Shown: positions 36,132 to 45,046 of the stretch, piece after piece
Numbering within the stretch: position 1 is the stretch's first letter
How the letters are laid out: every line of letters starts with the position of its first letter
Assembly (NCBI GenBank): GCA_002841545.1
Contig: PGZZ01000002.1
Coordinates: 62,001-126,000 of the forward strand
Direction of reading: 5' to 3'
Source of the DNA: Firmicutes bacterium HGW-Firmicutes-16
Lineage (GTDB): Bacteria; Bacillota; Clostridia; Oscillospirales; Oscillospiraceae
Length of the DNA stretch: 64,000 bases
Made by a program: the position numbers and the translations under genes
The notes under the pieces: generated by a model
What the model was told of the DNA's origin: nothing
The model's database searches: none
What the model saw: the letters and a program-made list of their open reading frames with translations, nothing else

Positions 36132-36968
36132 ATGAAAACACACGATTTTAAGAAACTCACACGAATGATATTTACCTGCGTGATACTGGTATCATTGATA
36201 TCAGGTTTTGCACTTGCGGACGTTATCTGGGAACCGAACGACGACTTTTACTCCGCACATTCAAATGACTGTGAGTATGTTAACCGCGACTATTACTCGA
36301 ATGGAGAAACCGGATACATGGAGTTTTTCTCCGAGCCGGGCGGAACGAGCCTCGGCTTTGCGGATAATGGGCAGACTTTCCACGTCCAGTTCAGCTACAA
36401 GTTGGGTGATGAGACATGGGGCGTGATAGAATACTCTGAGGTTGAAGGAAAACTTATCCCCAGAGGCGAAGAGGAATGTAAAACTGGTTGGATAAAGCTA
36501 GCCGACACAACGCTCAAGTATGATTATCAAAGCTTTGATGAGGCTCACAGATCCGAATATACGATTTATGACGGAGACTATTCAGAGCTCAAAGATGTTC
36601 AGAATATCGTTATGTGGACTTTTCCCAATTCGGGTGCGACTAACGGAACGATTGATAACATCGACGAAAACTTTGCCGTACAATCAATCTACACCGACAT
36701 TGATAATTCGCAATGGGGTTATGTAAACTACTATTACGGGATGAAAAATTTCTGGATATGCCTATCCAAGCCGATTGACGCGACCATAGCCGCAAAAGAC
36801 GTCCAAGTACCCGAATTCAATACCCCTTCTCCGGATTCAAAGCCTGTACAAACGGGCAATGATATGTCATCAGTAGTCATTATCTGTGTTGCGGCGGCGA
36901 TTCTTTGCACCGCTGTTTTGTTCGCCTCGCTGAATAAGAAAAAGCGTGAATCTTCGCAGACAAAATGA
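36132..36968 (+). CDS. Surface protein with SH3-like segment and C-terminal membrane anchor
   Basis: 278 aa. N-terminal signal segment (MIFTCVILVSLISGFALA), an acidic, Tyr- and Trp-rich external domain of about 205 residues, then a membrane anchor (VVIICVAAAILCTAVLFASL) with a basic tail (NKKKRESSQTK). The segment EPGGTSLGFADNGQTF..WGVIEY..GWIKLADT resembles a bacterial SH3 repeat. No enzyme motif is seen. The start at 36132 follows GAGGAGAATAAC. It is the third gene of the unit and the only one exposed outside. Confidence 0.7.
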   Translation: MKTHDFKKLTRMIFTCVILVSLISGFALADVIWEPNDDFYSAHSNDCEYVNRDYYSNGETGYMEFFSEPGGTSLGFADNGQTFHVQFSYKLGDETWGVIEYSEVEGKLIPRGEEECKTGWIKLADTTLKYDYQSFDEAHRSEYTIYDGDYSELKDVQNIVMWTFPNSGATNGTIDNIDENFAVQSIYTDIDNSQWGYVNYYYGMKNFWICLSKPIDATIAAKDVQVPEFNTPSPDSKPVQTGNDMSSVVIICVAAAILCTAVLFASLNKKKRESSQTK

Positions 36969-37055
36969 GTTTATAACACGCGATATCAATTTGCATTATA
37001 TGATAAATGAAAATTTCAGATTATTATACAAAATAAGCAATTATACCTATTATGC

Positions 37056-37084
37056 TTGCAAAGATGAAGACTATCGCTTATAAT
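37056..37084 (+). promoter_or_regulatory. Promoter of aminotransferase gene
   Basis: TTGCAA (37056-37061), 17-base spacer, consensus TATAAT (37079-37084). The implied transcript start near 37091 favours the 37119 ATG. Confidence 0.75.
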
Positions 37085-37118
37085 AATTTCATTACAGTCT
37101 CAGATGGATGGTGCATTT

Positions 37119-38309
37119 ATGAAAGAATTATCAAAAGTAGCGGGAGAAGTAAGAGCCTCAACCACCTTGGCAGTCGACGCTCTTGCAAAGCAAATGCAGG
37201 CTGATGGAATCGACGTAATCGGCTTCGGCACGGGCGAACCTGACTTCGATACTCCCGAAAATATAAAAGACGCAGGAATCAAGGCAATTACCGAAGGAAA
37301 GACAAAATATACTCCTGCAGCGGGGCTTGTGAATCTTCGCAAGGCAATTGCAACGAGAATGAAGCTTGACCTTAATCTTGACTACGATTTTACGCAGATT
37401 ACAATAGCGAGCGGCGCAAAGCACAGCGTATATATGGCATTTGTAGCGCTCCTGAATCCCGGGGACGAGGTCATCCTTCCCGCACCGTACTGGTTGAGCT
37501 ATTCAGAGATGATAAATCTCGCAGGCGGTAGCCCGATTATAATTAAAGCGGGGGAGGAGCAGAATTTCAAGATAACTCCCGACCAACTAGAGAGCGCGAT
37601 GACTGAAAAGACCAAGGCTGTCATTCTCAACAATCCCTCAAATCCGACCGGTATGCTTTATACGCGCTCAGAGCTTGAAGTGATAGCAGAGATTTGCAAA
37701 AAATACGACATCTATATAATCGCGGATGAAATCTACTGCGGTCTTGTTTACGACGATAAAGAGTTTGTGAGCATCGCATCGCTATCAAATGATGCTTACG
37801 ATCGCACGATACTTATTAACGGTGTTTCAAAGTCTTATGCAATGACCGGCTGGCGTATCGGCTATGCCGCAGCTAATCCTAAGATTTCAAAGGTAATGGC
37901 AAACTGCCTCAGCCATTCGACCGGCGCACCCGGAACGATGAATCAGATTGCGGCAATCGAAGCACTTTCAGGACCGCAGGATGGTATTGAAGCCATGCGC
38001 AAGGTCTTTGAGGTTCGCCGCAATTATATTGTTAAGCGAATGAATGAAATTCCAGATGTGAGCTGTATCGTTCCGGACGGTGCATTCTATGTAATGATGA
38101 ACTTGAGTAAGCTTATCGGAAAGACTCTGGGCGGCAAGCTGATTGAAAACGACGATGATTTCGCGGTTACTTTCCTTGAGAAGGGGCGTGTAGCGGTGGT
38201 TCCTTGTTCCGGCTTCGGCGCTCCCGGCTTTGTTCGCTGGACTTATGCGGCATCGATGGAGAATATTCGCGAGGGACTCAACAGACTCGAAACCTTTTTA
38301 CAGGCATAA
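37119..38309 (+). CDS. Class I/II aminotransferase (aspartate aminotransferase-like)
   Basis: 396 aa. VRASTTLAVDALAKQM, IGFGTGEPDFDTPENI, TKYTPAAGLVNLRKAIA, VILNNPSNPTGMLYTR, IADEIYCGLVYD, the PLP lysine in LINGVSKSYAMTGWRIGY, and PGFVRWTYAAS with the carboxylate-binding Arg. It belongs to the I-gamma/AspB group, which transfers amino groups among aspartate, glutamate and sometimes aromatic or alanine substrates. The ATG at 37104 is in frame but lies 13 bases from the predicted transcript start; 37119 has only a weak GATGG site. Confidence 0.9.
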   Translation: MKELSKVAGEVRASTTLAVDALAKQMQADGIDVIGFGTGEPDFDTPENIKDAGIKAITEGKTKYTPAAGLVNLRKAIATRMKLDLNLDYDFTQITIASGAKHSVYMAFVALLNPGDEVILPAPYWLSYSEMINLAGGSPIIIKAGEEQNFKITPDQLESAMTEKTKAVILNNPSNPTGMLYTRSELEVIAEICKKYDIYIIADEIYCGLVYDDKEFVSIASLSNDAYDRTILINGVSKSYAMTGWRIGYAAANPKISKVMANCLSHSTGAPGTMNQIAAIEALSGPQDGIEAMRKVFEVRRNYIVKRMNEIPDVSCIVPDGAFYVMMNLSKLIGKTLGGKLIENDDDFAVTFLEKGRVAVVPCSGFGAPGFVRWTYAASMENIREGLNRLETFLQA

Positions 38310-38336
38310 TGATATAATTTTAATGCTAACTATCCT

Positions 38337-38370
38337 TGCGCGGAACAAAGCTATTGCTTTGTTCCGCGCA
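38337..38370. terminator. 15-bp palindrome after aminotransferase gene
   Basis: TGCGCGGAACAAAGC, loop TATT, perfect complement. No T-run follows (AACTAATATA), so it may stabilise the mRNA end rather than terminate. Confidence 0.5.
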
Positions 38371-38418
38371 AACTAATATAATCATTGAGGACATTCCGGA
38401 AAGGATGATAGTGCGCCT

Positions 38419-39852
38419 ATGAAAAACAAATATGAGAGCCCACTGTGTTCGCGATATGCATCAGACGAGATGCAGTATATCTTTTCACCCGACAAAAAGT
38501 TCACGACCTGGCACAGGCTGTGGATAGCTTTGGCAAAGGCGGAAATGAAGCTCGGTCTTCCGGTGACGCAGGAACAAATTGACGAAATGGAAGCGAATAA
38601 GGACGATATAGACTATGAATATGCCGCCGAGATGGAAAAGAAGCTGCGGCATGATGTCATGGCACACGTCCACGCTTTCGGCAAACAGTGCCCCAAGGCG
38701 ATGCCGATAATCCATCTTGGCGCAACTAGCTGTTATGTGGGCGACAATACCGATATCATCGTAATGCGCGAGGGGCTTGAACTCATACGCCGAGAGCTTG
38801 TGAATGTAATTTACCGCCTTTCAGAATTTGCGGATAAATATAAAGACGCACCGACGCTCGGCTTTACTCATTTCCAGCCCGCCCAGCTCACGACAGTTGG
38901 TAAGCGCGCAACGCTCTGGATTAACGATCTTCTGCTCGATCTTGACGAGGTCGAATACCGTATAAAATCACTTAAGCTCTTAGGCTCAAAAGGCACCACA
39001 GGCACACAAGCGAGCTTTCTGGAGCTTTTCAATGGCGACCACGAAAAATGTCTTGAGCTTGAGCGGCTAATCGCTGAGGAGATGGGCTTTGAGTCCTGTG
39101 TTCCCGTGTCCGGTCAGACCTATTCACGCAAGATTGACGCAGCCGTTTTGGCTACGCTTTCCGGCATCGCCCAGAGCGCGGGCAAGTTTGCAACGGATCT
39201 GCGCCTGCTCTCGCATCTCAAGGAGCTTGAAGAACCGTTCGAGTCAAACCAGATTGGCTCCTCCGCAATGCCGTATAAGCGCAATCCCATGCGCTGTGAG
39301 CGCATTTGTTCACTTTCGAGATATGTCATAGCCGATGCACAAAACCCCGCTTACACCGCATACAATCAGTGGTTCGAGCGCACGCTGGACGACTCCGCTA
39401 ATAAGCGTATCTCGGTTCCGGAGGCGTTTTTGGCCGTCGACGCGATACTGAGTATATACCTCAATGTTGCGTCGGGTATTCGTGTATATGAAAAGGTTAT
39501 AGAAAAGCACCTCAGCGAGGAGCTACCCTTTATGGCAACGGAGAATATCATGATGGACGCTGTCAAAAAAGGCGGCAATCGTCAGGAACTGCACGAACGA
39601 ATTCGCATTCATTCTATTGCGTCAGGCGCGGTTGTTAAGGAACAGGGACTGCCTAATGACCTCATTTCGCGTATCGCCGCTGACCCGCTATTCGGTCTGA
39701 CCGAGGAAGAGATAACGGCGAACCTTGACGCGCGTAAATACGTCGGGCGCTCGCCTGAGCAGGTCACGGAGTTTTTAAAAAGCGAGGTCGAGCCTATAAT
39801 TTCGCGTTATGCGCAATTACTGAATGTTACAGACACGGAACTTAAAGTTTGA
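38419..39852 (+). CDS. purB: Adenylosuccinate lyase
   Basis: 477 aa. Two steps of purine synthesis, releasing fumarate from SAICAR and adenylosuccinate. SPLCSRYASDEMQYIFSPD at the N-terminus, HVHAFGKQCPKA, GATSCYVGDNTD, LGFTHFQPAQLTTVGKR and the fumarase-superfamily signature GSSAMPYKRNPMRCER. The length suits the longer PurB clade of Clostridia and animals. Flanked by its own terminator. Confidence 0.97.
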   Translation: MKNKYESPLCSRYASDEMQYIFSPDKKFTTWHRLWIALAKAEMKLGLPVTQEQIDEMEANKDDIDYEYAAEMEKKLRHDVMAHVHAFGKQCPKAMPIIHLGATSCYVGDNTDIIVMREGLELIRRELVNVIYRLSEFADKYKDAPTLGFTHFQPAQLTTVGKRATLWINDLLLDLDEVEYRIKSLKLLGSKGTTGTQASFLELFNGDHEKCLELERLIAEEMGFESCVPVSGQTYSRKIDAAVLATLSGIAQSAGKFATDLRLLSHLKELEEPFESNQIGSSAMPYKRNPMRCERICSLSRYVIADAQNPAYTAYNQWFERTLDDSANKRISVPEAFLAVDAILSIYLNVASGIRVYEKVIEKHLSEELPFMATENIMMDAVKKGGNRQELHERIRIHSIASGAVVKEQGLPNDLISRIAADPLFGLTEEEITANLDARKYVGRSPEQVTEFLKSEVEPIISRYAQLLNVTDTELKV

Positions 39853-39862
39853 TGAAAATATC

Positions 39863-39899
39863 ATGCCTAAGCCGTTAAACAGCGGCTTAGGCATTTTTC
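39863..39899 (+). terminator. Terminator of purB
   Basis: A 12-bp stem ATGCCTAAGCCG/CGGCTTAGGCAT, 8-base loop, T5 tail. Confidence 0.87.
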
Positions 39900-40006
39900 T
39901 GTCGTTTATTGACTTACCTTTCGCCTGATTATATAATAAGACAGTCAGCAGTAATTTCCGGCATAGGTTCCACAGCAGCACCATAGGATGAAAAGAGGTG
40001 ATTGCT

Positions 40007-40732
40007 GTGATAAAAACAATTAAGCTGCATACCGCAGTTTTTTGGATTCTCATTTTTGCGGTTGTTGTTGCCGCTATTTTGTTTTTGCTGTTTTTTGACA
40101 GTTCCAACTTTCCTTCAGTTTTTGCATCAGGCAAATCGGACGGACCTGTTCTTGTGATTGACGCAGGGCACGGAGGAGAGGACGGGGGAGCGGTCTCGTT
40201 ATCCGGCGTCTATGAGAGCGAATTAAACTTTGACATCTCGCAAAGAATGGCGGCGCTTTCTGGCCTCACGGGCATTGAATTTATAATGACACGTGACAGT
40301 GAGGATATCGAGTATCCGGCAGAATTGAAGAGCACTTCAAAACGAAAAAAATACGACCAGAAAAAACGAGTGGAGCTCATTAACGGCACAACGAACGCAG
40401 TTCTTATCAGCGTGCATCAAAACTTCTACCCGCACAAATCGCCTCATGGTCCGCAGTCTTTCTATTCTGAAATAGAGGGCAGCGACACGCTCGCTTCTTT
40501 AATACAGGAGTCCATGAACATGGCCCTTTACCCCGAAAACAGACGGATTGCGATGCCGGTAGCGGATAATATCTATCTTTTAAAAAGCGTGAAGTGCCCC
40601 GCTGTATTAGTCGAGTGCGGCTTTATTTCAAATCCTGAAGAATCGAGCTTGCTTGAAACGAAAAGTTACAGACTAAAAATTGCCACTGTGCTAATAAGCG
40701 CCTATCTTAAATACTTAGATACAAACGAATGA
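40007..40732 (+). CDS. N-acetylmuramoyl-L-alanine amidase (CwlD-like)
   Basis: 241 aa. N-terminal membrane anchor (about 8-32), then Amidase_3: VLVIDAGHGGEDGGAV (zinc His and the Glu), SELNFDISQRM, ISVHQNFY (second His site) and VLVECGFISNPEE (catalytic Glu). A single-domain, membrane-anchored Amidase_3 of this size matches CwlD, which makes muramic-delta-lactam in spore cortex together with PdaA; assignment to CwlD itself is inference. The GTG at 40007 is chosen with GAGG 8 bases upstream; GTG 39998 overlaps that site. radA follows 13 bases later. Confidence 0.85.
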   Translation: MIKTIKLHTAVFWILIFAVVVAAILFLLFFDSSNFPSVFASGKSDGPVLVIDAGHGGEDGGAVSLSGVYESELNFDISQRMAALSGLTGIEFIMTRDSEDIEYPAELKSTSKRKKYDQKKRVELINGTTNAVLISVHQNFYPHKSPHGPQSFYSEIEGSDTLASLIQESMNMALYPENRRIAMPVADNIYLLKSVKCPAVLVECGFISNPEESSLLETKSYRLKIATVLISAYLKYLDTNE

Positions 40733-40745
40733 CGAAAGGTATAAG

Positions 40746-42110
40746 ATGAAAACAAAAACGGTGTTTTTCTGCTCTGACTGCGGATACGAATCGCCAAAAT
40801 GGTCGGGACGCTGCTCTTCCTGCGGAAGCTGGAACACAATGGTTGAGGCTCCTGCGGAGACTAAAGTCAAAAGCGGCGGAGTATTAGCATCAAGCAGAAT
40901 GCCAAAGAACCCTCCGGAGTTGTTGTCGTCCCTCGGAACGGACGATGAAATTCGTTTCCCAACGGGTTTCGAGGAGTTTGACCGCGTACTGGGCGGCGGA
41001 GCTGTTCGCGGCTCACTTGTTCTCGTTGGTGGCGCACCAGGTATCGGAAAGTCGACTTTGCTCCTCCAATTCTGCGGTAAACTCGGCGCAAGCGAGCGGA
41101 TACTTTACGTGACTGGCGAGGAATCGAAGCGGCAGCTCAAGCTTCGTGCTGAGCGGCTTGGGGTTAAAACCGACTCGCTCTACGTTTTTGCGGAGACAGA
41201 CCTGAACGAGATTATCGCCGCCGTCGGGGATACTAAACCCGATGTACTTATCATTGATTCGGTTCAAACCATGTATAATCCGGAGCTCACGGCAACTCCG
41301 GGCAGTGTCACACAGGTCAAGGACTGCACGATGGCAATCATGCAGCTTGCCAAGGGCAGTAATATTACGGCTTTTATAGTCGGCCATGTCAACAAGGAAG
41401 GCGCTATTGCGGGTCCTAAGGTGCTTGAGCATATGGTGGACTGCGTTTTATATTTCGAGGGCGACCGCAGCATGGCCTATCGGATTCTGAGAGCGGAAAA
41501 AAACCGTTTTGGTTCGACCAATGAAATTGGCGTTTTTGAAATGGGAGACAGCGGCCTTGCCGAGGTCAAAAATCCGTCCGAAATGCTTCTCTCCGGCAGA
41601 CCGCTTAACAGCCCGGGTACTTGCGTCACCTGTGTTATGGAAGGAACAAGGCCTATCCTTGCAGAGATACAGGCTCTTGTCGCGCCCAGTGGCTTCAATG
41701 TCGCGAGAAGGAATTCTAACGGCATCGACTATAACAGGGCAACGCTTCTGCTTGCTGTCCTTGAGAAGAGGGGCGGGATTGCCGTCGGAAACTGTGACGC
41801 CTATATAAATGTCATCGGCGGTTTAGAGCTTACTGAACCGGCGGCAGACCTTGCGACTGTGCTTGCGATAGCCTCCAGCCATCGTGACAAAGCGGTCGGA
41901 AATGATCTCGCAGCGGTCGGAGAGGTCGGACTTACAGGCGAAATTCGAAGTGTGGATGCGCTGAACCAGCGTCTTGCGGAGATTGTGCGGCTGGGTTTCA
42001 AGCGCTGTGTCATACCCGCTCATGTCAGAGCCGAAATCAAAGCCCCGAAGGGGCTTGAGCTGATATCCGTAAAAAATATCCGCGAGGCAATAGCCGCGGT
42101 GCTTGCATAA
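40746..42110 (+). CDS. radA: DNA repair protein RadA
   Basis: 454 aa. Zinc finger CSDCGYESPKWSGRCSSCGSW (split at 9-29), RecA-like ATPase with Walker A GGAPGIGKST, the RadA-specific KNRFG motif, and a Lon-like C-terminal domain (GGLELTEPAADLA, AVGEVGLTGEIRSV). It is a branch-migration helicase in recombination. It probably shares a transcript with the amidase gene before it, and its end overlaps or adjoins the next gene. Confidence 0.97.
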   Translation: MKTKTVFFCSDCGYESPKWSGRCSSCGSWNTMVEAPAETKVKSGGVLASSRMPKNPPELLSSLGTDDEIRFPTGFEEFDRVLGGGAVRGSLVLVGGAPGIGKSTLLLQFCGKLGASERILYVTGEESKRQLKLRAERLGVKTDSLYVFAETDLNEIIAAVGDTKPDVLIIDSVQTMYNPELTATPGSVTQVKDCTMAIMQLAKGSNITAFIVGHVNKEGAIAGPKVLEHMVDCVLYFEGDRSMAYRILRAEKNRFGSTNEIGVFEMGDSGLAEVKNPSEMLLSGRPLNSPGTCVTCVMEGTRPILAEIQALVAPSGFNVARRNSNGIDYNRATLLLAVLEKRGGIAVGNCDAYINVIGGLELTEPAADLATVLAIASSHRDKAVGNDLAAVGEVGLTGEIRSVDALNQRLAEIVRLGFKRCVIPAHVRAEIKAPKGLELISVKNIREAIAAVLA

Positions 42111-42114
42111 ATCT

Positions 42115-42864
42115 ATGCAGCAATTTGTGAAAAATCCAAATCTGCCGTCCGGGAAGGTAACTGCCGCGGCAATAGGCGAAGCGTATGCGGACAAGCTTTG
42201 TGCGGCGCTTGAGCAATTCGGGGTAAGGCTCTTTCGCTGCCCAAATAATCTGTACGTTGATACACGACTAAGCTCGCATATCGATTTAAGCTTTTTCCAC
42301 ATCGGAGGAAAAAGATTCTTACTTTCGAAATCAGCCTCTGAAAGCTCCTTTGAGGATGAATTGAAACAACTGGGAGCAGAAATCATAGTTTCCGAAAAAA
42401 GACTTGCCCCTGAATATCCGAATGACGCTTTCCTATGTGCGCTGTCTATTGGCGGAAGGGTATTTCATAACACTAAATTAACTGATCCCAATATCAGAAC
42501 CTTATTTCCGAGTATTCTTTTCCACGTCAAACAAGGCTACGCAAAGTGTGCTGTCTGTCCCGTAACGGAAAATGCTGCGATAAGCTCCGACCAGGGGCTA
42601 AGTAAAGCAATGCGTGAGCAGGGGATTGAAGTGCTTGAAATAGCTTCCGGATATATAGCGCTTGAAGGCTTCGCGGAGGGCTTCATCGGCGGGTCGGCTT
42701 TCAAAATTGCGCCGGACAAGCTTGCCTTTACAGGGAGATTGGACAGACACCCAGATAAGCCAAGAGTTGAAGAGTTCTTGTCAAAACACGGAATATTCCC
42801 TGTTTACCTAACGGACAAGCCAGTTTTTGACGTAGGCTCAATTATACCGATTATCGAAATATAA
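42115..42864 (+). CDS. DUF6873-like (GME-fold) protein
   Basis: 249 aa, no signal peptide. Segments: YVDTRLSSHIDLSFFHIGG, ILFHVKQGYAKCAVCPV, ISSDQGLSKAMREQGIEVL, GFIGGSAFKIAPDKLAFTG. These are close to the arginine deiminase/amidinotransferase-like (GME) fold protein annotated DUF6873 in Clostridia. The catalytic role is unproven; the H-x-D-L and C-terminal residues resemble hydrolase or transferase positions. The start is uncertain: TTG 42103 overlaps the radA stop, and ATG 42115 has no clear ribosome site, so coupled translation is likely. Confidence 0.75.
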   Translation: MQQFVKNPNLPSGKVTAAAIGEAYADKLCAALEQFGVRLFRCPNNLYVDTRLSSHIDLSFFHIGGKRFLLSKSASESSFEDELKQLGAEIIVSEKRLAPEYPNDAFLCALSIGGRVFHNTKLTDPNIRTLFPSILFHVKQGYAKCAVCPVTENAAISSDQGLSKAMREQGIEVLEIASGYIALEGFAEGFIGGSAFKIAPDKLAFTGRLDRHPDKPRVEEFLSKHGIFPVYLTDKPVFDVGSIIPIIEI

Positions 42865-42896
42865 ATAAGACGCGGAATATCTTCCGCGTCTTATTT
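42863..42896. terminator. Bidirectional terminator between DUF6873 and zinc-ribbon genes
   Basis: A 15-bp stem AAATAAGACGCGGAA/TTCCGCGTCTTATTT with loop TATC. Confidence 0.85.
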
Positions 42897-42910
42897 ATTC
42901 TATTGAGCTA

Positions 42911-44584
42911 TCAGCTTGCTATATCGTAAGTCTGCCCGACTGCCGCTGCGACTGTATACCCCTCAACTTCCGCCTCAACCGGCGAAGTCTGGTTCCTCAA
43001 GGAGTATACACAGGAGCAGGTGATTGTATAGCCCGGAGCGATTTCAGTGTAATAATCCGAGTCGGAATCGGTGTCTTCGGTCGTGTATGTAGTGTCAAGA
43101 GAAATGCCATCCTGATATGTGAAAACGTAAAGTTCGTTGCAGAGACTCGTTCGATAATCGCTGTTATTGGTAAATTCATAGTAAACCCTGATAGCCGGGT
43201 CACCGTTTGAATCCGTTACAAGCTCGGCGTCTGTAACCGCAACATAAAAGTTGTCAAGATCACCTTCTGCGGGTATGTTAAGCGTCCATTTAGGGTCTGT
43301 TACAGGCACGATAACATAGGGCGCCGGCGCCCCGGGAAGACTTCCTGGTATGTAAGACGCTGTGACAGTACCGCTGCTTTCACCCTCGTAATAACCGTAC
43401 ACGCTGAAATCAACGCTTCCGCCATAAGGATCATACTTGAATTCAGAGCAGCATTGAATAGTCACTCCCGGACGGATGTTGTAAGAAGTGTTATATGAGG
43501 CACCGCCGTCATAAGAATACGTTTCGGTCAAATACGAGCCGCCTTGAGTGGCACTGTAGCCAAGCGCGTCCCATGCGGCCATCGATAAATCATCCTGATA
43601 GTTGTTCGTGAAATCATAGTATATACGAATGGCCTGCTCATTATCGACGTCAGTAAATTCTTCGGCTCCCGTAACAGTAATATAAAAGTTCCCTTCGCCC
43701 ACATAACCGCTTCCGGCTACTGCGCCTCCGGTCCGCGAACCGTTGTTGTCCGAATAGGAATCTGCCATTGAGCCATGAGGAATCGTCGGGTTATTGATGT
43801 CGTGATCCCTGATTTGAGAGAAATAATATGTCTCGCCATCTTCATGCAGAATGAGCTGTTTGTCTTCGTAGGTGAAGGTATAGGTGTCGTCCGGAGTCGT
43901 GATTGCGATACCGTTTTCCGTTGTCATCCAAGAACCTTCAATCACATCTGTGCCCGTAGACGACGCAAGATATACGGAGTCATCGCTGTTAATCTGAAGA
44001 CTCAAAGCGCCTACAACGCTCGTGCCGTAATAGTCTTCTGAAATGATCCCGTTACCGACATTTACTGCGACACTTTCCCAGTAGCCAACATAAGGATTGC
44101 CGCCAAAAGTTTTTACCAAAATATATCCGCTCAAAGCAAGGAGCAGAACTCCGGCAACAACAATCAGAGCAATTATTCCGGCTTTATTCTTCTTAGGAGG
44201 CGCCATTACTCCGCCCTGCGGGGCATAACCGTATGCGTTCGGAACAACATATTGAGGGGGCTGAGGAGGAACGTATGAGCCCTGATAGGGAGGAACATAG
44301 CTGTTCTGCATGGGAGGGATATAGCTACCCTGTACAGGCGCTGAGAAATTTCCCGAAACCGGTGCTTCGTATTCACCGCTCGACGAAACCGTAGCCGGAA
44401 CTGTTTCGGGCTGCTTTGTTTCGCTCACGGGGTCGGAATAAATGTCTGCCTGTTTTTGCTCTAAGACGGTTTCACCTGATGCGCCTGAGCTATTGGGTGA
44501 GGTCGCTTTCAGTGTGGCGCCGCAATTCGGACAAAAAACCGCGTCATCGGGAAGTTTAGACCCACATTCGGTGCAAAATGCCAT
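42911..44584 (-). CDS. Zinc-ribbon membrane protein with two DUF5067-like domains
   Basis: 557 aa. N-terminal zinc ribbon CTECGSKLPDDAVFCPNCGATL, then a Pro/Gln/Tyr-rich linker with YVPPYQGSYVPPQPPQY repeats, a single membrane helix (IIALIVVAGVLLLALSGYIL, about 139-158), and an external part. The external part has a lipocalin-like domain (about 166-260) and two copies of a DUF5067-like beta domain (YITVTGAEEFTDVDNEQAIRI and FYVAVTDAELVTDSNGDPAIR). The ribbon faces the cytoplasm. Such proteins are common in gut clostridia; the role is unknown. Ribosome site AGGAGG. Confidence 0.8.
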   Translation of the reverse strand: MAFCTECGSKLPDDAVFCPNCGATLKATSPNSSGASGETVLEQKQADIYSDPVSETKQPETVPATVSSSGEYEAPVSGNFSAPVQGSYIPPMQNSYVPPYQGSYVPPQPPQYVVPNAYGYAPQGGVMAPPKKNKAGIIALIVVAGVLLLALSGYILVKTFGGNPYVGYWESVAVNVGNGIISEDYYGTSVVGALSLQINSDDSVYLASSTGTDVIEGSWMTTENGIAITTPDDTYTFTYEDKQLILHEDGETYYFSQIRDHDINNPTIPHGSMADSYSDNNGSRTGGAVAGSGYVGEGNFYITVTGAEEFTDVDNEQAIRIYYDFTNNYQDDLSMAAWDALGYSATQGGSYLTETYSYDGGASYNTSYNIRPGVTIQCCSEFKYDPYGGSVDFSVYGYYEGESSGTVTASYIPGSLPGAPAPYVIVPVTDPKWTLNIPAEGDLDNFYVAVTDAELVTDSNGDPAIRVYYEFTNNSDYRTSLCNELYVFTYQDGISLDTTYTTEDTDSDSDYYTEIAPGYTITCSCVYSLRNQTSPVEAEVEGYTVAAAVGQTYDIAS

Positions 44585-44828
44585 AATAATTCCTCCTGAT
44601 CTTTTTTTAAGATCATTATATATAACTCGACTCTTCTTTGTGATTTTCTCATAAACCGCTATAAACTGTCAAGGGAATATTATATATAAAGCATGATTAA
44701 TTAGATATACATGGAGCTTTTAATGCCTAGATAGACAGTTAGACAATGTTCATAAAATCTATAGCCAATTATTTGAAATCTTAAGTCAAATTATATGCAA
44801 AAACAATGCATAAAAACGAACAAAATCG

Positions 44829-44857
44829 TTGCAAATAGCCATGATTTGAAGTATAAT
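44829..44857 (+). promoter_or_regulatory. Promoter of acyl-CoA dehydrogenase gene
   Basis: TTGCAA (44829-44834), 17-base spacer, TATAAT (44852-44857). The transcript would start near 44864, leaving a leader of about 183 nt. Confidence 0.75.
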
Positions 44858-44871
44858 GAAACAAATGTGAC

Positions 44872-44908
44872 CTGTTAGATATTTAACACTGTTTGTTAAT
44901 TGGCAAAC
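44872..44908 (+). promoter_or_regulatory. Rex-like operator plus adjoining inverted repeat
   Basis: CTGTTAGATATTTAACAC at 44872-44889 contains TGTTA-N6-TAACA, the core of the Rex consensus TTGTTAANNNNTTAACAA. It lies at about +9 to +26 of the predicted transcript, where a bound repressor blocks polymerase. A second inverted repeat, GTTTG-N8-CAAAC, follows at 44891-44908. Rex is known to repress butyryl-CoA dehydrogenase/etf genes in clostridia at low NADH/NAD+ ratio. The rest of the 462-base gap (44585-45046) shows no gene. Confidence 0.55.
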
Positions 44909-45046
44909 GTTGCTTTTGCCCGAATGCATTGAAGGTTAAAATCAACTGCTCACTTTTATAAAAAGATGCGATACGGTTTAGCCTTAATTAAGATAAGGCA
45001 GGAGGAGAAGCCCGTATTGCATTCAATTAAAAAAGGAGAACTGACA

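Noticed and set aside
44585-44828. AT-rich gap before the acyl-CoA dehydrogenase promoter considered as an integration or attachment site.
   Set aside because: No tRNA fragment, direct repeat or integrase nearby.
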